From Anaerolineae bacterium (GTDB taxonomy: Bacteria; Chloroflexota; Anaerolineae; B4-G1; SLSP01): a stretch of 7,031 nt of DNA. Made by a program: the position numbers and the translations under genes. The first letter of the stretch is position 1. Each line of letters opens with the position of its first letter. The notes below the pieces were generated by a model. The model searched no databases. It worked only from the letters and a program-made list of their open reading frames with translations, and was not told where the DNA came from. The stretch spans positions 1 through 7,031 of the forward strand of contig JAGPHL010000140.1 in the NCBI GenBank assembly GCA_018055515.1, read 5' to 3'. Below, piece by piece: positions 1 to 4,790 of this stretch.

Positions 1-20
1 TATTTTCGAAGGAGCACAAC

Positions 21-317
21 ATGAGTGGCATTTCCACAACGACGCGAATCGTCGCCGGCACGCCCATCGAAGCTGGCGGTCGGCGTTTTCTGCCCTCTGT
101 GATGGTGACGACTTTGGAGCACAACGCTGCGGGCCACATTTTCCAGGTCCGCCGTATGCGCCCGGTCTCCGTCATCGAAGAGGGAGCAGACATCAAACAC
201 TGGCACAACATCCCCGATGCGACGCAGAACGCCCTCAGCCAGATGGCCGTTGTCGCCCTGCTTGTGGCAGGAATGGGGCTCTTGATTCTGCTTCTGAATC
301 GGTTCGTGCGCCGGTAA
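21..317 (+). CDS. Small C-tail-anchored membrane protein, divergent GerW/YtfJ-like paralogue
   Basis: This is a 98-residue protein of unknown function. The ATG has a good AAGGAG ribosome binding site at 9-14, six bases upstream. The N-terminal ~70 residues are soluble and have no signal peptide. A strongly hydrophobic helix spans about residues 75-93 and is followed by RFVRR, so the protein is probably tail-anchored with its N-terminus in the cytoplasm. Residues 13-29 align without gaps to residues 25-41 of the next gene's product (shared G, P, E, G, R, P and V). Residues 45-53 (RMRPVSVIE) match its residues 99-107 (RVRPLAYIE). I therefore infer a shortened GerW-like domain lacking the glycine/cysteine loop. 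It lies 70 bases upstream of the gerW-like gene, with a terminator-like hairpin between them. Its promoter is outside the window. That the gene is real is fairly sure; the family assignment is tentative. Confidence 0.75.
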   Translation: MSGISTTTRIVAGTPIEAGGRRFLPSVMVTTLEHNAAGHIFQVRRMRPVSVIEEGADIKHWHNIPDATQNALSQMAVVALLVAGMGLLILLLNRFVRR

Positions 318-363
318 AGTGCGGTGAGAGGCGGATAACACGATTCTCGACTCACCGCTTTTT
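316..363 (+). terminator. Terminator-like hairpin between the small gene and gerW-like gene
   Basis: GCGGTGAG (321-328) pairs perfectly with CTCACCGC (351-358) across a 22-base loop, and TTTTT follows directly (359-363). AAA at 316-318 can also pair with TTT at 361-363 after one mismatch and one G-U pair. The shape fits an intrinsic terminator or a leaky attenuator. It starts at the stop codon of the first gene and ends about 25 bases before the gerW-like start. The large loop makes its efficiency uncertain. If it works, the gerW-pgeF pair would be expressed less than the first gene, or from another promoter; I see no convincing promoter in this gap. Confidence 0.5.
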
Positions 364-374
364 CAATCTTCACT

Positions 375-383
375 GGGAGGTGA
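375..383 (+). promoter_or_regulatory. Very strong ribosome binding site of the gerW-like gene
   Basis: GGAGGTGAT is a nine-base perfect complement to the 3' end of 16S rRNA and lies four bases before the ATG at 388. It fixes the start of the gerW-like gene and suggests strong translation. By contrast, the gene downstream has only a weak site and probably depends on coupling. Confidence 0.85.
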
Positions 384-387
384 TGAG

Positions 388-837
388 ATGGAGGAGTTTG
401 CTGTGATGGTCGAACGGATTGCGGGTGTGGCCGATAAGGCTAACGTCAACGCGGTTTTTGGCGAGCCCAAGGAGGTGCAGGGCCGCGTGTTGATTCCCGT
501 CGCTGAGGTCAGTTACGGCTTTGGCATGGGCTGGGGCTCGGGTTCCACAGAGTGCACCTGCGAATGTGATGACGAGGCTTGCTGCTGCGGTGAGGAGGAA
601 GCCGCGACGGAGACTTGCTGCTGCGATGAAGAGGAAGGCGCCGGCAGCGGCGGTGAGGGTGGCGGCGGCGGCAGCGGCGCGCGGGTGCGCCCCCTGGCTT
701 ACATTGAGGTCGGTCCGGAGGGTGCGAAGGTGGTGCCGATTCAGGACGAGCAGAAAATCGCCCTGATGGGCATTGCCATGGGCATGTGGTGCGTCGGCTG
801 GATCGGGTTGGTGCTGAAATCGCTGTTCAAGAAGTGA
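388..837 (+). CDS. GerW/YtfJ-family protein with cysteine-rich insert and C-terminal membrane helix
   Basis: This is a 149-residue protein resembling the Spore_YtfJ/GerW family, known from Bacillus spore germination but also present in bacteria that do not sporulate; its biochemical role is unknown. The family core is visible: NAVFGEPKEVQGRVLIPVAE (21-40), then VSYGFGMGWGSGS, a glycine-rich loop (about 85-97), and ARVRPLAYIEVGPEGAKVVP (98-117). Two things are odd. Residues 56-79 form an acidic insert with nine cysteines (C56, C58, C60, C65-C67, C77-C79), resembling a metal- or cluster-binding segment. Residues about 123-145 form a hydrophobic helix ending in KSLFKK, so the protein is probably anchored with its domain in the cytoplasm. 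The start is set by the strong site at 375-383. Its stop overlaps the pgeF start (GTGA), so the two are probably translated together. Family assignment is confident; a sporulation role should not be assumed. Confidence 0.88.
   Translation: MEEFAVMVERIAGVADKANVNAVFGEPKEVQGRVLIPVAEVSYGFGMGWGSGSTECTCECDDEACCCGEEEAATETCCCDEEEGAGSGGEGGGGGSGARVRPLAYIEVGPEGAKVVPIQDEQKIALMGIAMGMWCVGWIGLVLKSLFKK
574..637 (+). repeat. In-frame 36-bp tandem duplication encoding the CCC-acidic units
   Basis: Bases 574-601 and 610-637 match at 25 of 28 positions with a period of 36 bases (12 codons). All three differences are G to A. The copies encode E-A-C-C-C-G-E-E-E and E-T-C-C-C-D-E-E-E within the gerW-like gene. The second cysteine triplet therefore probably arose by duplication of the first, with reading frame and cysteines kept. 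Confidence 0.8.
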
Positions 838-1628
838 GCAGCCCCGCGGCGCCCGTAGAGCGTTGCCAACACGATGGGCTGGCGTGGTATCGTTTCCCGC
901 AGGTGCTGGAGGACGTGGAGCACGCACTGCTCACGCGCCTCGGCGGGGTCAGTACGGGACCTCTGGCTGCGCTGAATCTGGGCAGCACTGTGGGCGATGA
1001 CCCCGCGGCGGTGGCGGAAAATCACCGCCGGGTCCTGGCTCTCTTCGAGGCGCCGTCGGATACCGTCGTCACCCCGCATCAGGTTCACGGATGTCGGGTG
1101 GCCTGCGTTGCGGCGGCGGACGGCGGTCGGGTCATCCCGGAGACGGACGCGCTGATTACCGCGGCGCCGGGCGTGACGTTGCTGATGCGTTTCGCGGATT
1201 GTGCTCCGGTGTTGTTCTTCGACCCGGCGCGGGGCGCGATAGGCCTGGCCCACGCCGGATGGCGGGGCGTGGCCGCCGGCGTCATTCCGGAGACCGTGCG
1301 CGCGATGACGACCGCATTCGGGACGCGCCCCTCGGACTTGTGGGTGGGCCTCGGCCCGGCGATTGGCCCGCGTCACTACGCGGTTGGGCCGGAAGTGCTC
1401 CGCGCCATTGCCGCTGCGACGCCGCCTCACACGGCGTTCGCCATAGAACGTGAGGGACAGACGTTTCTGGACCTGCCGGCGGCGATTACCGCCCAACTCC
1501 ATGCTGCCGGCGTGCTGACGGTGGTTCCTTCCCAGCTGGACACCGCCGCGAGGACGGATGAATGGTATTCACATCGCGCGGAGGGTGGTCGCACCGGCCG
1601 TTTTGGTGTGCTGATGCGCTTGCGGTGA
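834..1628 (+). CDS. pgeF: PgeF/YfiH-family laccase-domain enzyme (peptidoglycan editing factor / purine nucleoside phosphorylase-like)
   Basis: This 264-residue protein belongs to the Cu-oxidase_4 (YfiH/PgeF/LACC1) family. Members have been described as multicopper polyphenol oxidases, as purine nucleoside phosphorylases or adenosine deaminases, and in E. coli as an editing factor that keeps wrong residues out of peptidoglycan; it should be cytoplasmic. The signature is complete: TPHQVHG (80-86), ADCAPVLF (121-128), LAHAGWRG (138-145), GPAIGPRHYAVG (174-185) and a C-terminal WYSHRAEGGRTGRFG. The predicted metal/catalytic residues H85, C123 and H140 are present. The chosen start is the GTG at 834, which overlaps the upstream stop by four bases (GTGA). 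A GTG at 786 in the same frame would add 16 residues inside the gerW-like gene and is less likely. There is little ribosome binding site, so translation is probably coupled to the upstream gene. Confidence 0.93.
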   Translation: MSSPAAPVERCQHDGLAWYRFPQVLEDVEHALLTRLGGVSTGPLAALNLGSTVGDDPAAVAENHRRVLALFEAPSDTVVTPHQVHGCRVACVAAADGGRVIPETDALITAAPGVTLLMRFADCAPVLFFDPARGAIGLAHAGWRGVAAGVIPETVRAMTTAFGTRPSDLWVGLGPAIGPRHYAVGPEVLRAIAAATPPHTAFAIEREGQTFLDLPAAITAQLHAAGVLTVVPSQLDTAARTDEWYSHRAEGGRTGRFGVLMRLR

Positions 1629-1647
1629 CGCTGCGGCGTGAAATAGC

Positions 1648-1683
1648 AACGCGGCCCCATCTCAGTGGGGCCGCGTTTGTTTT
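1648..1683. terminator. Perfect 12-bp-stem terminator shared by convergent genes
   Basis: AACGCGGCCCCA (1648-1659) and TGGGGCCGCGTT (1666-1677) form a perfect GC-rich stem with a six-base loop. On the plus strand TGTTTT follows (1678-1683), which fits Rho-independent termination 19 bases after the pgeF stop. On the minus strand the hairpin lies 15 bases after the stop at 1693, but the following tract (GCTATTTC) is weaker. It is therefore clearly a plus-strand terminator and plausibly bidirectional. Confidence 0.9.
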
Positions 1684-1692
1684 GGGGCGAGC

Positions 1693-3114
1693 TTAGGGCA
1701 GCCCTTCGATCTGGAATGTGAATCCCCACACTTCCAGCAAGACCGACTCCACGTCTGTGGGGCGCGTGAACTGCAGCTCGAACAGCTGTTGTCCGCCCGG
1801 CTGTATCGTCCAGGGCAGGGCGGGAGAGGCGGCCTGCAACACCTCGGGCCCCATGCTGGAGGTGAGTTTCACGTTCTCGAGGGTCACCGGCAGAGCGGAT
1901 TCGCCCACGTTGCGGATCACGCCGTTGATCACGATGAGGTCGCGGCGGCTGTCCACAAAAGCGGCGCTCAGCTCCACCTGGGGTTGACCCGGGGCGGGTG
2001 CCGGAGGCTGATACGGCAGGGAGAACCGGGCCGTCTCGCCGGAGGTCGGGTCGGCGCGGAAAATCCAGGTCAACGGCGGCGTCAAATCGGCAGGAACCTG
2101 GTAGCCGGCGCTGCCGGCTGCGGTTGTTCCCGCCGGGATGAGCGTCAACAGGGGCCCCGCTTTTCCCATGGCCGAAGTCTCCGGGTTGAGGGCGTACCGT
2201 TGCCCCAAGCCGTCCTCCAGGACCATGTCGAAGAGGTTGGGATCTATCTGGGCAGTTCCGACATTCGTGACTTCATATTCGACGATAAAGCGCCTCAACC
2301 CGCCGCCTGCGTCGGCGCTGATGACGCCGGAGTCCTTCACCGAGACCTGCACCGCGCCCACTTTTTGGGCGTTGCCCGTCATGGCGCCCTCCTCCGGCAG
2401 ATACCGTGCCTGGATGATCAAACGGTCTGCCGTGGGGCTGCCGAGCAGGACGAGGGTCAATCCTGGCCGTTCCTGGCTTAGGGCGCTGAGGTCGTTCGCC
2501 GGAAGACGGCGCGCCTGCGGATTGCCAAAGATCAGCTGGGCGCCGGTACTGAGCGTCATGGTGATCCGGGAGGCCGAATCCAGCCCGCCGAGCAGGGACT
2601 CGTTCGTCGGCGAATAGGGCACGCCAATGACGTAGTTGATCACCGTGCCGTAAATCCACACCATCTGGTGATCCACCGTCTCTGGCACAGGCCAGCGATG
2701 GTCTTCCATCGTCACCGCCGTGATGGTGAATTCCTGATCGCGCAGGCGCAAGTTCAGCGGCATTGCGGCCGGCAGGGGATTGCCATTTTCTTGCAGCGTC
2801 ACGAGGCCTTCCGGCAGTTGCGGCGGCGACGAGAACGTGGCCAGTTTTTCCACAACCTGGGACTCGGCTCCGCCCGTGGGGCGCGCGCGTTGATTGCTGA
2901 GCAGTGTGCCGACGGCCGCCGCGATGATCAGCAGGACGCCGATGACGATCAACAGGAGCGCCCAGGTAGGCGGAAAGGGCCGGCCTTCGGGGCGAGGGGC
3001 GGCAGGCGCCGGCGGCCAGGGAGGTGTCCCCGTCGTATCCGACGACGTCGCTGCGGAAGGCGTGCCGGTAAAGGTTTCCGGCGCCTCTTCGGCAATTTCA
3101 GGCGTTTCGGGCAT
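1693..3114 (-). CDS. Membrane-anchored extracytoplasmic protein with three beta-sandwich regions, unknown function
   Basis: This is a 473-residue protein that I do not recognise by name. Residues 1-50 are acidic then Pro/Thr-rich and probably disordered. A single membrane helix (WALLLIVIGVLLIIAAAVGTLL) covers 51-72, followed by a ~400-residue region likely outside the membrane. That region reads as three beta-rich segments: about 118-240, 250-368 and 378-473. Segments two and three have the pattern of Ig-like or DUF4352-like domains (IVEYEVTNVGTAQIDPNLFDMVLED, then VINGVIRNVGESALPVTLENVKL); segment one has VWIYGTVINYV. No catalytic motif is visible. The start is the ATG at 3114, because AGGGAGA lies just upstream; a GTG at 3135 would overlap the preceding stop as GTGA but has no ribosome binding site. 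It follows the PPC-domain gene by 17 bases, so the two are probably co-transcribed. A binding or scaffolding role at the cell surface is inference. Confidence 0.85.
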   Translation of the reverse strand: MPETPEIAEEAPETFTGTPSAATSSDTTGTPPWPPAPAAPRPEGRPFPPTWALLLIVIGVLLIIAAAVGTLLSNQRARPTGGAESQVVEKLATFSSPPQLPEGLVTLQENGNPLPAAMPLNLRLRDQEFTITAVTMEDHRWPVPETVDHQMVWIYGTVINYVIGVPYSPTNESLLGGLDSASRITMTLSTGAQLIFGNPQARRLPANDLSALSQERPGLTLVLLGSPTADRLIIQARYLPEEGAMTGNAQKVGAVQVSVKDSGVISADAGGGLRRFIVEYEVTNVGTAQIDPNLFDMVLEDGLGQRYALNPETSAMGKAGPLLTLIPAGTTAAGSAGYQVPADLTPPLTWIFRADPTSGETARFSLPYQPPAPAPGQPQVELSAAFVDSRRDLIVINGVIRNVGESALPVTLENVKLTSSMGPEVLQAASPALPWTIQPGGQQLFELQFTRPTDVESVLLEVWGFTFQIEGLP

Positions 3115-3131
3115 GATGTCTCTCCCTACCC

Positions 3132-4661
3132 TCACGGGATGGTTGCAGGCAATGTTGAAGGCGCAATTCGCATCTTTACTTCTGGCGTGGTTGGGTCTAC
3201 CAGGCGATCTAACCCCAATAGCGGAATGAGCAGCCGCACGCTCCCCGCTGTGGGTACGGTGAAGGACAGTTGGCCCTGATCGTCGGTGTAGCTGCGCGCA
3301 AGTTCTTCCCCGCTCACGGCATGTAAGACGCGGACGAAAAAGCCCGGAATGCCCTCGCCGGCACCGAAGATCCCATCGTTGTTGGCATCATAGAAGACGA
3401 TGACCCGGAAGGTGCGGAATCCCGCCGGCGTGGGCGTGGGGGCGAGCGGCGTGGGGATCGTCAGGACGCGGAAGGTGAGCGCGACGTTCCCTTGGGTCGG
3501 TTCTGGCGTGGGAGTGGCGATGGGCGAAGACGGGGGTTGCGGCGTGCGGGTGGGGGCAGGCGTGATGTCTTTATCGCCCGGCTGTGGGGTGGGCTGCGTG
3601 GTCGTGGGGGCCCCGGGCACTGTCATCGCACAGTGCAGCTTATAACTGCTGTGGGCGACATCGCGCAGGTCTATCCGTCCTCCATGCCCGATGAGAACGT
3701 AGAGCCAGCCTTCATACGTGGCGTAATAGCTCACGCGGCTGCTGTAATCGCCCAACGCGCGATCATCGTTGCCCGCCAGCAGATTGCGGTTGGCGTCGTA
3801 AAGGATCATGTTAGTGTCCACGCCGGGATCCAGGTCGGAAGTCTCGCAAGCGAAGAAGAGCCCGGGCTTGATCCAGATCTTGAAGTAATCATTGTCGGGA
3901 CCAGCGCCGCCCCAGGGAACGAAATTGAGATTGTAGGTCACGCCGGGGGCAATGGTAGCCGCCGTATCGAAGTCGAAGTTGGGTTCATACTGATCAAAGC
4001 CGCTGATCCAGGTGGGAGCGGGTACCCCGGTAGCAGTCGGGAGGGGGGTGAGTGTGGGGGTGCTGGTCGGTTGCACGCTGCTCACGACCAGCCGATAGGT
4101 GCCGCCGCTGCATTGTTCGCTGTACTGGTAGACCTCGAAGTAGTAGGGGCCTGTGTTGCTGGCTACTAAGACTACCGAGGCGGAGTTGCCGTCGAAGGGG
4201 TTGGCGTCGGTGAGGATGGGATTGCGGTCCCGATCGTAGACGATCATCGCCAGGTTGTAGTTGCCTACGCCATCGGGAATCGCTTGCACACGATATTCCC
4301 AGCCGACTGTGGCATTATCCAGGCGGAAGTAGTTTTTCTGGGGGGCGATTTGTTGTCCCCTCCCGCCCACGGCCAGGGCCAGGCCGGTGTAGTTGGCGAT
4401 CATCGCTGCCGTCTCGAAGGTGGTGATGTTGGGAAGTGTCGTGGTCGTCGTCGTGGCTAGCTTGCAGGTGATGTCGCTTACGGGGCGTGGATTGGCGGAG
4501 TTCGCGTAGGCGGCGTCGTGCATGGATTGGCTGCGCAGCGGCTCGACGATGGCGGCGACCGTCGTCCGGTCTTGGGTCAGCAGCACGCCGCCGATGAGGG
4601 CCATTACGCCGATCAGGCAGCCGATGATGGTCAGCCAGATTGCCCTTCTCGCGTTCGTCAT
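3132..4661 (-). CDS. Secreted/membrane-anchored protein with two PPC-like domains and an SdrD-B-like domain
   Basis: This is a 509-residue surface protein with no visible enzymatic motif. An N-terminal signal anchor covers about residues 7-29. Two pre-peptidase C-terminal (PPC)-like beta-sandwiches follow, at about 62-194 and 224-346. The second has the typical run YEPNFDFDTAATI, DNDYFKI, then NMILYDANRNLLAGNDDR. Each contains exactly two cysteines (C66/C184 and C272/C344), consistent with one disulfide per domain outside the cell. Pro/Thr linkers join the domains (about 198-216 and 350-415). The C-terminal domain (416 to about 480) resembles SdrD-B/Cna-B-type modules, with FYDANNDGIFGAGEGIPG carrying a possible calcium-binding D-x-N-x-D-G loop. 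The ATG at 4661 is preferred because AAGGAGG lies at 4667-4673; an upstream ATG at 4736 would run through the promoter and palindrome. It is first in a probable two-gene unit. Its role is unknown; adhesion or surface display is inference. Confidence 0.88.
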   Translation of the reverse strand: MTNARRAIWLTIIGCLIGVMALIGGVLLTQDRTTVAAIVEPLRSQSMHDAAYANSANPRPVSDITCKLATTTTTTLPNITTFETAAMIANYTGLALAVGGRGQQIAPQKNYFRLDNATVGWEYRVQAIPDGVGNYNLAMIVYDRDRNPILTDANPFDGNSASVVLVASNTGPYYFEVYQYSEQCSGGTYRLVVSSVQPTSTPTLTPLPTATGVPAPTWISGFDQYEPNFDFDTAATIAPGVTYNLNFVPWGGAGPDNDYFKIWIKPGLFFACETSDLDPGVDTNMILYDANRNLLAGNDDRALGDYSSRVSYYATYEGWLYVLIGHGGRIDLRDVAHSSYKLHCAMTVPGAPTTTQPTPQPGDKDITPAPTRTPQPPSSPIATPTPEPTQGNVALTFRVLTIPTPLAPTPTPAGFRTFRVIVFYDANNDGIFGAGEGIPGFFVRVLHAVSGEELARSYTDDQGQLSFTVPTAGSVRLLIPLLGLDRLVDPTTPEVKMRIAPSTLPATIP

Positions 4662-4667
4662 GTCCGC

Positions 4668-4681
4668 CTCCTTCGAAAATA
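4668..4681 (-). repeat. 14-base leader shared with the first gene, includes the ribosome binding site
   Basis: Read on the minus strand, this stretch is TATTTTCGAAGGAG, identical to bases 1-14 of the plus strand, where it leads the first gene. In both places it ends in the ribosome binding site of a membrane-protein gene. The match begins exactly at the window edge, so the true shared length may be greater. The AAGGAG part is expected by function; the other eight bases are not. Confidence 0.7.
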
Positions 4682-4693
4682 AACACGTGCCCC

Positions 4694-4719
4694 CGTGTCC
4701 ACGTGCGAACGTGGACACG
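4694..4719. repeat. 26-bp palindrome at the predicted transcription start of the PPC-protein gene
   Basis: CGTGTCCACGT (4694-4704) and ACGTGGACACG (4709-4719) are perfect 11-base inverted repeats separated by GCGA. The palindrome lies between the predicted promoter (-10 at 4727-4732) and the ribosome binding site. It could be an operator covering the start site or a hairpin at the 5' end of the mRNA. It contains one CACGTG (4700-4705), and a second lies at 4684-4689. It could also be one copy of a dispersed intergenic repeat. It does not look like a terminator, because no T-run follows directly on either strand. Confidence 0.8.
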
Positions 4720-4726
4720 TTCCTAC

Positions 4727-4735
4727 ATTGTAGCA
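4727..4735 (-). promoter_or_regulatory. Extended -10 promoter for the PPC-protein gene
   Basis: On the minus strand the sequence is TATGC-TACAAT. The hexamer TACAAT at 4727-4732 matches TATAAT at five of six bases and is preceded by a TGn extension (4733-4735). No good -35 hexamer stands at the usual spacing, which is common for extended -10 promoters. The predicted start is near 4720, giving an untranslated leader of about 59 bases that carries the palindrome. The rest of this 129-base gap shows no terminator for the upstream helicase gene. Confidence 0.55.
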
Positions 4736-4790
4736 TACATGCTTACCGCAGAAACGCAAAGCTCCGCACTATTTTCCCGTCCCTGGCGGC

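Noticed and set aside
370..927. 185-codon open frame on the minus strand opposite the gerW-like gene
   Set aside because: It is antisense to a gene with a clear family match, has unnatural composition (long Ala and Arg runs), and lacks a ribosome binding site. It is an artefact of GC-rich codon use.
741..1502. 253-codon minus-strand open frame opposite pgeF
   Set aside because: Very Arg-rich translation with no recognisable domain, fully opposite a gene with an intact signature.
3112..3135. GTG at 3135 overlapping the upstream stop (GTGA) as start of the second minus-strand gene
   Set aside because: It has no ribosome binding site, whereas the ATG at 3114 follows AGGGAGA at good spacing. 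Overlap-coupled starting cannot be fully excluded.
4615..4619. Possible lipobox (IIGC, C15) at the N-terminus of the PPC protein
   Set aside because: Only a short hydrophobic run precedes the cysteine and a longer one follows it, so a plain membrane anchor fits better than a lipoprotein signal.
4659..4736. ATG at 4736 as start of the PPC protein
   Set aside because: The extra 25 codons would be translated from promoter and palindrome sequence; the ATG at 4661 has AAGGAGG and directly precedes the membrane anchor.
4742..4790. Search for a helicase terminator or small RNA in the gap after the pcrA stop
   Set aside because: No stem followed by a T-run is visible here, and no other RNA-like structure could be supported.
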